This document shows positions 16,890 to 26,018 of a DNA stretch of 34,351 nt, one piece after another. The stretch is from Candidatus Poribacteria bacterium. Lineage in GTDB: Bacteria; Poribacteria; WGA-4E; WGA-3G. The stretch spans positions 1-34,351 of the forward strand of contig VXZK01000096.1 in the NCBI GenBank assembly GCA_009845545.1. Direction: 5' to 3'. Both the position numbers and the translations under genes were made by a program. Below the pieces are notes generated by a model. It searched no databases. It was not told the DNA's origin and saw only the letters and a program-made list of their open reading frames with translations. Every line of letters starts with the position of its first letter. Position 1 is the first letter of the stretch.

Positions 16890-18008
16890 ATGTTCTACCA
16901 TCTCCTCTACGAGAATCTCGTTGAAATCTTTTCGCCATTCAACATCTTTCGCTATATTAGTTTTCGCGCAATATATGCGACAGCTACAGCACTCCTCATT
17001 TCCCTCGCTTTGGGACCCTTTATGATAAGGAAGTTGAAGCAGCTGCGCATTGGTGAACATATTCAGGAGGAGGTAGCAAAAGCACAGCAGAATACTGAAA
17101 ATCAGAACAAAGCCGGCATACCAACAATGGGGGGCATCCTCATCATTGTGTCTGTGCTGATATCGGTCGTATTTTGGTCGCGTTTAGACCAGCCCTATAT
17201 CTACTTGATGATATTAACAACACTCTGGTTCGGTGGCCTCGGATTTCTCGATGATTATAGCAAGCTGGTAAAACAACAATCCTTAGGACTTCGCGGGTGG
17301 CATAAAATCGCGCTGCAAACGGTGGGTGCGTTGGCGATTGCGGGCTATCTCTACCAGTGGGGACCCGCCCAAGCGGACGATCCGACAACACGGACATCCC
17401 TAATCCTTCCGTTTTTCAAAGATGCCCAGCCAGATTTGGGCATCCTATTTATCCCTTTCGCGACTCTCGTCATCGTTGGGGCTTCTAATGCCGTCAATCT
17501 TACAGACGGGATGGACGGACTCGCGATTGGGTGTACACTGTTCGTTGCTGGCACTTTAGGGATAGTCGCGTACATGACGAGCCACAACGAGATCGCGGCG
17601 TACCTGAATATCTTCCATCTCCCTGTGGGTGGCGAAGCTACGGCTCTTTTCTGTGCAGCGTTAGTCGGCGCCGGCTTAGGGTTTTTATGGTATAACGGTC
17701 ATCCGGCGCAAGTCTTTATGGGCGATACAGGGTCTCTGGCACTCGGCGCGACGCTTGGAACGGTGGCGGTGCTTATAAAGCAGGAATTCCTACTGGTGGT
17801 CGTCGGTGCCATTTTCGTCGCCGAGACGTTGTCGGTTATTATCCAGGTTTGGTCGTATCGTACATTTGGCAAACGCGTATTCAAAATGTCGCCGATTCAC
17901 TATCACTTCTTGCTTTCGGGGTGGAAAGAATCAAAAGTCGTCATTAGATTTTGGATTGTGGGACTCATTTTAGTCTTGATAGCCTTAAGTACGCTGAAAC
18001 TGCGGTAG
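16890..18008 (+). CDS. mraY: Phospho-MurNAc-pentapeptide transferase
   Basis: This multi-pass membrane enzyme transfers phospho-MurNAc-pentapeptide from UDP to undecaprenyl phosphate, making lipid I. The landmarks are FRYISFRAIYATATAL near the N-terminus, GIPTMGGILI, the catalytic FLDDYSKL, NLTDGMDGL, and SPIHYHFLLSGW in the histidine-rich loop near the C-terminus, spread over about ten hydrophobic segments. The frame can be read from a TTG at 16878. The ATG at 16890 gives MFYHLLYENLV, which aligns with the usual N-terminus, so it is preferred (372 residues). It is about 40 bases downstream of ddl and 34 upstream of murD. Confidence 0.96.
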   Translation: MFYHLLYENLVEIFSPFNIFRYISFRAIYATATALLISLALGPFMIRKLKQLRIGEHIQEEVAKAQQNTENQNKAGIPTMGGILIIVSVLISVVFWSRLDQPYIYLMILTTLWFGGLGFLDDYSKLVKQQSLGLRGWHKIALQTVGALAIAGYLYQWGPAQADDPTTRTSLILPFFKDAQPDLGILFIPFATLVIVGASNAVNLTDGMDGLAIGCTLFVAGTLGIVAYMTSHNEIAAYLNIFHLPVGGEATALFCAALVGAGLGFLWYNGHPAQVFMGDTGSLALGATLGTVAVLIKQEFLLVVVGAIFVAETLSVIIQVWSYRTFGKRVFKMSPIHYHFLLSGWKESKVVIRFWIVGLILVLIALSTLKLR

Positions 18009-18042
18009 ATAGGGTTTCAAACTGCGCGTTGGAGGGATCTCG

Positions 18043-19458
18043 GTGGAATTAAAGGGAAAACGTGTAACAGTCTTTGGTTTAAACCGAAGCGGGGTCGCCG
18101 CCGCAAAATTGTTAAGAAGATATGGTGCCGCGGTCACGGTTACAGATACGCGCTCTGCCGAAGCGTTGTCAGCGGAAATCGCTGCGCTCAACGCGTCTCT
18201 CAAATCGGACGAAACTTGTAATCTATACCCAAAATTTTTCGATGGGCATCCGGCGGAATGCATTGCAGATGCCGATTTTATAGTCGTTTCACCAGGTGTG
18301 CCTCTTAACATTCCGATTCTTCGCGATGCACGGGCGCACAGCCTTCCGATTCTTGGAGAATTAGAGGTTGCCGCAAGCGTATGTCCAGCACCAATCGTTG
18401 CCATTACCGGCACAAAAGGCAAATCAACGACGACACTCCTCACAGCGGCAATACTAAAGGCAGGAAGTAAGTTCCCGAACATCTGTATTGCTGGTAACAT
18501 TGGTGTTCCATTAGCAGCGGAGATTCAAAAACTTACCAGCGAAGATATTGTTGTTGTTGAGGCGAGCAGTTTTCAGTTAGAAAGCACTGCCACTTTTCAT
18601 CCGAGGGTTAGCGTCGTGCTTAACCTATCGCGCGATCACCTGGACCGACATAGAACGATGTCCGCGTATCGAGCAGCAAAACAGAAAATTTCTGATAATC
18701 AGACGAGTGCTGACTGGATAATCCTCAACAGTTCGGATGCATCTGTCAAGGATTTCGAGGCATCAACTACAGCGAAAAAGGTCTATTTTACTGACAGAGG
18801 CACTCCTGAAGATTCGTCGTTTTTAGGGGTATTTAGAGAGGGTTCGGAGCTTTTTTCGCAATGGAACGGCACGCGTAAGAGGATATGTGATATTGCGGAT
18901 ATTCCACTTCGAGGCGCGCACAACGTACAAAACACCCTCGCTGCTATTGCTGTAGGACTGATTTTTGGTGTGTCAAAAACACAAATTCGAGAAGCACTTC
19001 AACACTTCGACCGATCACATCCTGCTTTATCGCATGCGTTTGAACCCGTAAGAACTTTGACAGGTGTTGAATTCATAGATGATTCAAAGGCAACAAATGT
19101 GGCGGCTGTGCAAGCAGCCCTTGAGTCAATAAAAGACGCTCAAATCGTCCTGATAATGGGGGGCTACGACAAGGGTAATGATTACACACCCCTACGTGGA
19201 ATTGTTCAGACCCGGGTCAAAGCCGCTGTGATGCTTGGTGAGTATACCCAACAGATTGAGAAAACACTTGCCGATACAACAGATATAATAAAGGCAAAAA
19301 CGATGGCACAAGCGGTACAGCTTGCTTACAAACTCGCGTCACCAGGAGATGTCGTCTTATTGTCACCCGCAAATGCAAGCTTTGACATGTACACCGATTA
19401 TAAGGCACGCGGTGCTAACTTTAAAGCAGCGGTTGACGCACTTCAACCGCTTCATTAA
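18043..19458 (+). CDS. murD: UDP-MurNAc-L-alanine--D-glutamate ligase
   Basis: This cytoplasmic Mur ligase adds D-glutamate to UDP-MurNAc-L-Ala. The N-terminal UDP-binding Rossmann domain opens with GKRVTVFGLNRSGVAAAKLL. The P-loop ITGTKGKSTTT is at 121-131. LNLSRDHLDRHRTMSAYRAAK contains the probable carbamylated lysine, and the C-terminal domain shows FIDDSKATN and LIMGGYDKG. The start is GTG, supported by GGAGGG at 18031-18036 six bases upstream. The 471 residues are slightly longer than the usual 440-450. The C-terminal LLSPANASFDMYTDYKARG is the typical MurD end. Confidence 0.96.
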   Translation: MELKGKRVTVFGLNRSGVAAAKLLRRYGAAVTVTDTRSAEALSAEIAALNASLKSDETCNLYPKFFDGHPAECIADADFIVVSPGVPLNIPILRDARAHSLPILGELEVAASVCPAPIVAITGTKGKSTTTLLTAAILKAGSKFPNICIAGNIGVPLAAEIQKLTSEDIVVVEASSFQLESTATFHPRVSVVLNLSRDHLDRHRTMSAYRAAKQKISDNQTSADWIILNSSDASVKDFEASTTAKKVYFTDRGTPEDSSFLGVFREGSELFSQWNGTRKRICDIADIPLRGAHNVQNTLAAIAVGLIFGVSKTQIREALQHFDRSHPALSHAFEPVRTLTGVEFIDDSKATNVAAVQAALESIKDAQIVLIMGGYDKGNDYTPLRGIVQTRVKAAVMLGEYTQQIEKTLADTTDIIKAKTMAQAVQLAYKLASPGDVVLLSPANASFDMYTDYKARGANFKAAVDALQPLH

Positions 19459-19517
19459 AAAGTCAACAAATTAGGTTTTTAAGGATCGAAAGTAACACTG
19501 GAAGGAACAACACCACG

Positions 19518-20786
19518 ATGCTACGCCACTACCAAAACTCGCCCCGTAGCAAGCGAAATTTCAAGTCTAAACGAAAAAAATCTGGACCTTGGTGGACAAA
19601 CGCGCGCCTCTACTCTGTTGCTGAAGATCAACAGGAAGAGATAACGGAAACACCATCTGGAGCAAACTCCGGGCGAATGGACAGAGGATTAATAGCTTTT
19701 ACCCTCTGCCTCATTGCTATAGGTGTTTTGATGGTATACAGTTCAAGCCATCTCCTTTCCTCAAGGCACTATGACGGCTATAGCTACCGTTACTTGCAAA
19801 TACACATCATCGCATGTACAATCGGTTTAGTGGGTATGTTCATGGCTTCCTATGTACCCTATAGGTTTTATGCGAAGTACGCGAACCTCCTTTTGATTCT
19901 CTCTTTTGTCGGATTACTATTGGTTTTCGTGCCGAGTTTAAGTGTGAGTGTGCAAGGCGCAGAAGGAGGCAGATTTAAACGCTGGATCAACATAGGATTG
20001 CCTATCAATTTTCAACCTGTTGAATTTGCAAAAATAGCGTTGGTTATTCATGTGGCGAACTTCATCAGCCGCAACCCAGAACGTATGAGAAGTCTCTTTA
20101 ATGGTGTGCTTCCAAATATTTTAATCGTAACCGCCGCTTTCGGTCTTGTGGTAAGTCAACCAGATTTTGGGTCGGCATTTTTATTAGCACTAACCGTTTG
20201 TATCGTACTGTTTATCGGTGGCATGCGTATATGGCATGTATTGATGCTTGCGGGTGCGGGGGGCGGTCTTCTCAGCTTAATCGTCATTCGGGATTCTTAT
20301 AAGTTAAAGCGAATCATGGACTATCTTGCGATGTTGAAGTCGCCGGATGCAGCGAATTATCACTTAACACGTTCGTTGGATGCTCTCGAAGGCGGTGGAC
20401 TCCTCGGAATGGGCATTGATAGTAGCCTTCAGAAAATATCACGTCTTCCGTATCCACACACCGATTTTATCTTTGCGGTATTGGGAGAAGAATTCGGGTT
20501 CATAGGGACTGTAACCGTAACACTTGTTTTCATGTTATTTATATGGAGAGGGTTTCACATCGCCCGACACGCCAGTGATTTGTTTGGCTCTTTGCTTGCC
20601 ACGGGCATCACAACACTCATCGGTTTACAAACATTTATTAACATCGGTGTTGTGACAGGTTTGCTGCCGACGAAAGGCATTACATTGCCGTTTATTAGTT
20701 ACGGCGGCTCATCAATTGTCCTCAGCCTGGTGAGCGTTGGTATCCTTCTTAATATTTCAAAAGGCAGCAATCAACAGATAGGCTAA
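19518..20786 (+). CDS. ftsW: Septal peptidoglycan glycosyltransferase FtsW (SEDS family)
   Basis: A polytopic SEDS protein that polymerises lipid II at the septum together with FtsI. It has an unusually long basic N-terminal cytoplasmic extension (about 1-55, rich in Lys/Arg/Ser) before the first membrane helix (about 58-75). About ten helices follow. Conserved signatures are FKRWINIG, PVEFAKIALV, SQPDFGSAF, PYPHTDFIFAVLGEEFGFIG, and the C-terminal GLLPTKGITLPFISYGGSS. GAAGGA at 19501-19506 lies about 12 bases from the ATG, a rather long spacing. The neighbours murD and murG, and the absence of rod-shape genes, point to FtsW rather than RodA. Confidence 0.95.
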   Translation: MLRHYQNSPRSKRNFKSKRKKSGPWWTNARLYSVAEDQQEEITETPSGANSGRMDRGLIAFTLCLIAIGVLMVYSSSHLLSSRHYDGYSYRYLQIHIIACTIGLVGMFMASYVPYRFYAKYANLLLILSFVGLLLVFVPSLSVSVQGAEGGRFKRWINIGLPINFQPVEFAKIALVIHVANFISRNPERMRSLFNGVLPNILIVTAAFGLVVSQPDFGSAFLLALTVCIVLFIGGMRIWHVLMLAGAGGGLLSLIVIRDSYKLKRIMDYLAMLKSPDAANYHLTRSLDALEGGGLLGMGIDSSLQKISRLPYPHTDFIFAVLGEEFGFIGTVTVTLVFMLFIWRGFHIARHASDLFGSLLATGITTLIGLQTFINIGVVTGLLPTKGITLPFISYGGSSIVLSLVSVGILLNISKGSNQQIG

Positions 20787-20792
20787 TCCGCG

Positions 20793-20858
20793 ATGAACCG
20801 ATTTTTTAAGACGACTTCTCAATGGACTTTTGGTGGGCTCAATGATGGCTACTTCTAA
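20793..20858 (+). other. 21-codon open frame overlapping the murG start
   Basis: An ATG four bases after the ftsW stop opens MNRFFKTTSQWTFGGLNDGY plus one residue. The frame ends within the murG start region in a different frame. It could carry ribosomes from ftsW to murG, but no convincing ribosome site precedes it and chance occurrence is likely. Confidence 0.15.
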
Positions 20859-22059
20859 GCGTTACAATACAACTTTAGCAGAGATCAATAGTGGGGACGT
20901 AGCGTCCGCTCAACAGATAGAAACACACAAAAAGGTGGTTGTTGCAGGCGGGGGGACAGGGGGGCATATCTATCCGGCGATCGGCATCGCGCAGGCACTG
21001 CAGCGCATGGATACCACGGTAGATATTGTGTTCATCGGTGGGGCAGACAGATTAGAAGCCACACTGGTTCCTCAGCACAGTTTTCGCTTTCTGCCAATCC
21101 CAGTCGCAGGTTTTCCGCGCCGTTTAACTTTACAATGGTTCACAGTTATCTGGAAGGTTTTGCGTGGGCTTTTCCAATCATTGCGGTATATGAAGGAACT
21201 GAAACCAGATGTTGTCATAGGTACAGGCGGATATGTTTCAGGACCGGTGCTTTTGGCGGCGCTCCTTCGTAAGATCCCAATAGCTATCCAAGAACAGAAT
21301 GCTTCTGCTGGCTTAACGAATGGGATCTTGGCACGCTGGGCAAAGGCTGTCTATCTCGCCATGGAGTCAACGCGCGAGGACAACGCGTTCCGACGCGCTA
21401 TACACATAGAAGTGACCGGAAATCCGATTCGCCCAGCAATTGCGGCATTTCCGAAACATGAGGACACTTATCGGAAATTCGGATTGCTGCCAGATCGGAA
21501 AACAATCTTTGTGATGGGCGGGAGTCAGGGCGCTCGTGCTATTAATGAAGCCGTTGTTACTGCACTGCCACACTTAGCAGGATTTGCCGATCATATCCAG
21601 ATTGTCCATCAAACAGGTAAAGTTGAAATGGAGGCGGTTCAAACCGAATATGAAAGAGGACTCGAAGCACATAAGGCGTTCCGACACTGTGTGCGCCCCT
21701 TCTTTGACGCTGTTGAGGAAGTCTACAGCATTACAGACATTATGGTGTGCAGAGCAGGTGGGATGACTGTTGCCGAAGTTACAGCATGTGGTATTCCTGC
21801 AATTTTCATACCTTTACCGTCCCAGACCGGAAATGATCAGGTACGAAACGCCTACAGTGTTGCCGAAAAAGGGGCTGCCGTTGTGCTCGAACAAGGTAAA
21901 TTCACAGTAGAAATGCTTGTTGAGACCCTTACTCATATACTACTGGATCAGAACACACACGAACAAATGGTGACCGCCAGTCGAGTACTCGGCAAGCCAC
22001 ACGCCAGTGATGACATCGCCAAATCTATTCTTTCTACATGTACTAATGCCGTATTGTAG
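20842..22059 (+). CDS. murG: Lipid II synthase (UDP-GlcNAc:lipid I GlcNAc transferase)
   Basis: This peripheral membrane GT-B glycosyltransferase adds GlcNAc to lipid I, giving lipid II. The N-terminal glycine loop GGGTGGHIYPA is at about 36-46. GTGGYVSGPVLLAA and EQNASAGLTN follow. The C-terminal domain shows MGGSQGARAINE and the donor site CRAGGMTVAEVTACGIPAIFIPLP with GNDQVRNA. A non-conserved segment of about 30 residues precedes the first strand, longer than most MurG. The frame opens at TTG 20830, but ATGs at 20842 and 20845 follow GGTGGG at 20832-20837 at usable spacing, so one of these is chosen. Confidence 0.96.
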   Translation: MMATSKRYNTTLAEINSGDVASAQQIETHKKVVVAGGGTGGHIYPAIGIAQALQRMDTTVDIVFIGGADRLEATLVPQHSFRFLPIPVAGFPRRLTLQWFTVIWKVLRGLFQSLRYMKELKPDVVIGTGGYVSGPVLLAALLRKIPIAIQEQNASAGLTNGILARWAKAVYLAMESTREDNAFRRAIHIEVTGNPIRPAIAAFPKHEDTYRKFGLLPDRKTIFVMGGSQGARAINEAVVTALPHLAGFADHIQIVHQTGKVEMEAVQTEYERGLEAHKAFRHCVRPFFDAVEEVYSITDIMVCRAGGMTVAEVTACGIPAIFIPLPSQTGNDQVRNAYSVAEKGAAVVLEQGKFTVEMLVETLTHILLDQNTHEQMVTASRVLGKPHASDDIAKSILSTCTNAVL

Positions 22060-22113
22060 GAGTGCTTTGGTTATAGATCGGAAAAACGGAGCAGAAACCT
22101 AATATTTAAAAAC

Positions 22114-23481
22114 ATGTTTGGAAAAACACGACATATCCACATTATCGGTATTGGCGGAGCAGGTTTAAGTGGTATCACTGAAATTCTGCTGGATCTCGGA
22201 TTTCATGTGACCGGCTCAGATATTCAGGAATCGTATACCACAGAGCATCTACGCGCCCGGGGCGCTACTATCTATTATCAACATGCCGCATCGCATATAA
22301 ATGGTGCCGATGTTATCGTTATCTCCCCTGCTATTCCAGCTGACAATCCGGAACTCCTTGCTGCAGAGAGGCAGAAGATCCCAATTGTCAGGGGGGCGGA
22401 GATGCTCAATGAGATCACCCGAATGCGCTATAGCGTTGCTGTCAGCGGAACACACGGAAAAACAACCACAACCGCTATGACGGCTACAGTCCTCAGTAGT
22501 CTGGATCCGACAGTAGTTGTCGGTGGAAAACTCACCGACGGCAGCCACGCTCGCAGCGGTGAAGGCGATGTTATGGTAATTGAAGCAGATGAGGCGTACG
22601 GCTCTATTGAGATGTTTTATCCTACCGTTGCCGTTGTCACATCCGTTGATGCGGATCACCTGGATTATTACAACAGCGTTGATGAAATTGGCGAAACTTT
22701 TCTTAAATTCATTAATAAAGTGCCATTCTATGGTGCAGCAGTCCTCTGCTTGGATGCCGAGAATATCCAGAAGTTTATCCCACGAGTTAAGAAGCGTTAT
22801 ATTACGTACGGGCTTGAGACAAGCGCGGATTTAGTTGCCGAAGGTATTACGATAGAAGGCCCTACGTCGCGCTATCAAGTTCGCAAAAACGGACACCTGT
22901 ATGGTGAGGTCCATCTGAAAATGCCGGGTCGCCATAATATTTCCAATTCCTTAGCGGCAATCGCTGTCGGACTTGAACTTGATATTCCGTTTGATCGCAT
23001 TCGGGAGAGTCTGGAGTCGTTTCAAGGTGTGCATCGCCGTTTCGAGATCCTTGGAGAAGTTAATAATATCATTGTTGTTGACGATTATGCCCATAATCCT
23101 GCGAAGTTGAAAGCCGCACTCAGTGGGGCGCGCGACGGTTATAAACGTCGTATCGTCGCGGTTTTCCAACCACACCGGTACCAGCGGGTCAGAGATTTAG
23201 CAAACGAATTCTCTCTATCTTTTTATCAAGCGGACGTACTTATCGTCACCTCAATTTATAGTGCTGGCGAGGCACCTATCGAAAATGTCACCGCTGAAAA
23301 ACTTGCACAATCCATACAAGCACACGGCCATCGAAACGTCCTTTATGTCCCCGACACAGATGAAGTTGCCGACGTTCTGATGAAGATAACTCAACCTGAG
23401 GATATTGTAATTACATTAGGTGCTGGTGACATTAGTAAAGTAGGACGCGAATTCTTAAGTAGGCTTCAGGCAGCACATTAA
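22114..23481 (+). CDS. murC: UDP-N-acetylmuramate--L-alanine ligase
   Basis: First Mur ligase of the pathway; attaches L-alanine to UDP-MurNAc in the cytoplasm. The N-terminal HIIGIGGAGLSGI is the MurC-type UDP-binding loop (about 8-21). The P-loop SGTHGKTTTT lies at 111-120, EADEAYGSI and VDADHLDYY follow, then PGRHNISNSLAAIA, and the C-terminal DDYAHNPAKLKAAL and FQPHRYQR. The 455 residues are typical. In many genomes murB follows or is fused to murC; here the next gene is ftsQ. No strong ribosome site is visible before the ATG. Confidence 0.97.
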   Translation: MFGKTRHIHIIGIGGAGLSGITEILLDLGFHVTGSDIQESYTTEHLRARGATIYYQHAASHINGADVIVISPAIPADNPELLAAERQKIPIVRGAEMLNEITRMRYSVAVSGTHGKTTTTAMTATVLSSLDPTVVVGGKLTDGSHARSGEGDVMVIEADEAYGSIEMFYPTVAVVTSVDADHLDYYNSVDEIGETFLKFINKVPFYGAAVLCLDAENIQKFIPRVKKRYITYGLETSADLVAEGITIEGPTSRYQVRKNGHLYGEVHLKMPGRHNISNSLAAIAVGLELDIPFDRIRESLESFQGVHRRFEILGEVNNIIVVDDYAHNPAKLKAALSGARDGYKRRIVAVFQPHRYQRVRDLANEFSLSFYQADVLIVTSIYSAGEAPIENVTAEKLAQSIQAHGHRNVLYVPDTDEVADVLMKITQPEDIVITLGAGDISKVGREFLSRLQAAH

Positions 23482-23592
23482 TCAAATTTATCTTTTGTTA
23501 CGCGCTGGATTTTCAACTTTCGAGATGCACCGACATTGAACACTACAGAGACAACACACTCTTGCGATGGCAGATAAACGGAGGGTTCAGTC

Positions 23593-24489
23593 TTGCGCAG
23601 AAAGCGTGATGGATACATACGGCAGATTTCAATGCCTGCACAGCGGCTGAGGCGGAGCACTAATGCCAAGGTTTATCTGTTCCGGCGCGTCGTTTTCGTC
23701 CTTGCCGTTGTGCTGACTTTATCGTTCATCGGCAAAATAGTACTCAGTTTCTTTGCTGCTGAATATGTTTCTCTTGCACTTTCTGGGAACATGCACTATA
23801 CTGATGTACAAATTTATGATGCCCTGGGTGAGCAGCTGCAAAATATCGTCACAGACTCTGAAAAACAAACATCTATCTATCTCAAGAAACATTTGAGTTA
23901 TATCAAAGACGCTCACGTTACCAAACACGTGATGAAGCGGATGTTAACTATCAAAATTACTGAGCGTGAACCTTTTGTACGCCTGAGAGTTGATTCTACT
24001 GCGAATGCCTCTGCTGATGAGGATAGTTCATTTTTCGTGGTAGATAGTGAGGGACATGTGTTAAAACATATAGACAAGAAAGATGCTAATCCGCAGATAT
24101 CTGAGCAATTTGAAAAGATGGTAGTGCTCAGGGCAGTAAGTGATGAGTTGCCGAAAGTTGGTGCTGCTGTCGGGATGCCCGAAGTTGCATTAGGATTAGA
24201 AATCTTAAAGACTGCCTTGCTTCAGGAACGAAATCTTGCGACCCAGATAGAAAGTATCGATGCAAGCGATCCGCAGAAGATAAAACTCCAACTTGACGCT
24301 TTCCCTGTGTCTGTTTGGCTCGCTGCGGATGCGATCGAATTGGGGCTTCACCATATCGCTCTGTTTTTAAAACAGCACAAAATCCAAGTGCTTCAACTTA
24401 TCAGAGAGTCTTCAGGGGAAACACAGCCCTACTTGGACGCGAGATTTCAAGATACCGTCTACTTAGGGGGATTAGCAGAAAGCGAATAG
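23593..24489 (+). CDS. ftsQ: Cell division protein FtsQ/DivIB
   Basis: This bitopic membrane protein is a scaffold for FtsL/FtsB and the septal synthase. It has a basic cytoplasmic tail (1-31), a transmembrane helix at about 32-54, and a POTRA-like domain at about 58-125 containing YIKDAHVTKHVMKRMLTIKITEREPFVRL. The beta-domain begins at FFVVDSEGHVLKHID. The 298 residues are typical. The start codon is TTG, chosen because GGAGGG at 23580-23585 is seven bases upstream and no ATG in frame precedes the conserved tail. Its place between murC and ftsA fits. Sequence similarity is low, as usual for this family. Confidence 0.9.
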   Translation: MRRKRDGYIRQISMPAQRLRRSTNAKVYLFRRVVFVLAVVLTLSFIGKIVLSFFAAEYVSLALSGNMHYTDVQIYDALGEQLQNIVTDSEKQTSIYLKKHLSYIKDAHVTKHVMKRMLTIKITEREPFVRLRVDSTANASADEDSSFFVVDSEGHVLKHIDKKDANPQISEQFEKMVVLRAVSDELPKVGAAVGMPEVALGLEILKTALLQERNLATQIESIDASDPQKIKLQLDAFPVSVWLAADAIELGLHHIALFLKQHKIQVLQLIRESSGETQPYLDARFQDTVYLGGLAESE

Positions 24490-24593
24490 TGCCTATTTCG
24501 TAGACACTGATAGGTAAAAGCATAAAGTACTATCCCTATTTATCGTTCTTGAAGTCTAAGATGTTTATAGGAAAGGGAGGTGAAAACAATTAA

Positions 24594-25820
24594 ATGCCAA
24601 AACAAAATATTATTGCAGGTCTTGATATCGGTTCAAGCAAAATCTCAGTAGTTGTTGGAAATACGTTGCAGGGTAGCACCGAAAGATTAGGGGTGATTGG
24701 TGTTGGTCATGCGCGCGCCGAAGGGCTTCGAGCAGGTGTTGTTGTTGATATTAACCAAACGGCGGAGGCTATCCGTAAAGCGATTGCAAATGCGGAATTA
24801 ATGGCAGGCGTGAAAATAGACGCTGTCTGTGTCGGCATTTCCGGTGAGCATATCATTGGACAAACATCCCACGGGGTTGTTTCTGTCGCGAATAACGAAA
24901 TTTCACATGACGATGTTGATAGAGCGATGATAGCAGCAAAAGCGATTTCTATTCCGGCTGACCGAGAGATATTGCATGTAATCCAGCAAAATTTTGTCGT
25001 TGATGCTCAGGACCGTATCAGAGAACCGATTGGGATGTCTGGCGCACGGCTTGAAGCTTACGCTTACATTATCACAGGGGGCACAACGGCTATTCAGAAT
25101 TTGCTCAATAGTATTGAAAAGGCAGGCGTGCCTATAGTAGAAACTCTTGTCGCCGCCCCTCTGGCTGCAACACAGGCAATCGTTTCAAAGGATGAACGTG
25201 AAGTTGGCATCGCCTTGGTTGACATCGGTGATGGAACAACCGAGATCGTCATATATAAAGAGAATTCTATTCAACATACAGCAGTAGTCCCCGTCGGCGG
25301 GCAGCACGTTACCAACGACATCGCTCAATACTTAAAAGTCACCCTTCCAGAAGCGGAGGAACTAAAACTTCACCGCGGCTGCGCTTGGACGGAGTTAGTT
25401 GATCCAAGTGAAGCCCGGTCTATTCCAGTCACGAGTGAGTCTACCCCACCGCGCTTCATCGACCGCGTTGAACTTGCACAAATTATTGAGTACCGTATGG
25501 CAGAAATCTTAGAAGTGATTGGTTATGAATTGGGGGACATCCCACTGCCAGGGGGGCTTGTTCTCACAGGCGGTACGGCACTTATGGATGGTCTTCAAGA
25601 ACTGGCTGAAGCCATGCTGCAGTTGCGTGTTCAGATAGGTTACCCACGAGGGTTACAAGGTTTAACCGATCGAGTGAATCACCCGATGTATGCGACGGGG
25701 ATCGGACTCGCGCTTTATGGTGAATCTTTACGGCGGCAAGAGGAAGAACACGACGCACGTCATCGCGATAGTGGCGTCGGAAATTTTCTGCAACGCATCA
25801 AAGAATGGTTCGGATATTAG
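24594..25820 (+). CDS. ftsA: Cell division protein FtsA
   Basis: An actin-like ATPase that tethers FtsZ to the membrane and recruits later divisome proteins. IAGLDIGSSKISVVVG (7-22) is the phosphate-1 motif, and the SHS2-type 1C domain follows. ALVDIGDGTTEIVIY is phosphate-2 and LVLTGGTALMDGL the adenosine motif. The final NFLQRIKEWFGY is an amphipathic helix of the membrane-targeting type. The 408 residues are normal. A long anti-Shine-Dalgarno match, AAAGGGAGGTGA at 24572-24583, lies ten bases before the ATG. This suggests strong translation initiation. Confidence 0.97.
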   Translation: MPKQNIIAGLDIGSSKISVVVGNTLQGSTERLGVIGVGHARAEGLRAGVVVDINQTAEAIRKAIANAELMAGVKIDAVCVGISGEHIIGQTSHGVVSVANNEISHDDVDRAMIAAKAISIPADREILHVIQQNFVVDAQDRIREPIGMSGARLEAYAYIITGGTTAIQNLLNSIEKAGVPIVETLVAAPLAATQAIVSKDEREVGIALVDIGDGTTEIVIYKENSIQHTAVVPVGGQHVTNDIAQYLKVTLPEAEELKLHRGCAWTELVDPSEARSIPVTSESTPPRFIDRVELAQIIEYRMAEILEVIGYELGDIPLPGGLVLTGGTALMDGLQELAEAMLQLRVQIGYPRGLQGLTDRVNHPMYATGIGLALYGESLRRQEEEHDARHRDSGVGNFLQRIKEWFGY

Positions 25821-25840
25821 GTCTACTTCCTTAAAAAAGT

Positions 25841-25862
25841 AAGTCTGATCCGAGTTAGACTT
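25841..25862 (+). other. Inverted repeat between ftsA and the ftsZ promoter
   Basis: AAGTCT at 25841-25846 and AGACTT at 25857-25862 form a 6-bp inverted repeat with a 10-base centre. It ends ten bases before the ftsZ -35 box. It could be an operator or a weak hairpin. No T-run follows, so it is not called a terminator. Confidence 0.3.
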
Positions 25863-25872
25863 TCAGGAACAC

Positions 25873-25901
25873 TTGACTTAACCTTTCTAATAGCGTATAA
25901 T
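25873..25901 (+). promoter_or_regulatory. Near-consensus sigma-70 promoter for ftsZ
   Basis: TTGACT at 25873-25878, a 17-base spacer and a perfect TATAAT at 25896-25901 predict a start near 25908 and a leader of about 110 nt before ftsZ. It is the closest match to the sigma-70 consensus in the window and lies in the largest gap inside the dcw cluster. Confidence 0.75.
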
Positions 25902-25931
25902 TTAATGTGAAAAAGCGAACCCACAAAAGTT

Positions 25932-26003
25932 ATGAAGGAACCTCGGTCAGGGATTGAGGCTACAACGATAGGAGGAATTAGGTTGCTGTGTCTTTCGTTA
26001 TAG
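25932..26003 (+). other. 23-codon open frame in the ftsZ leader
   Basis: The ftsZ leader contains an ATG-initiated 23-codon frame. Its last part can alternatively start at a TTG at 25983, seven bases after a perfect AGGAGG at 25970-25975, giving a six-codon peptide. It ends 15 bases before the ftsZ ATG, whose own ribosome site is weak. A leader peptide or coupling role is possible but unproven. Confidence 0.25.
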
Positions 26004-26018
26004 TAACTGAAAGCCAAC

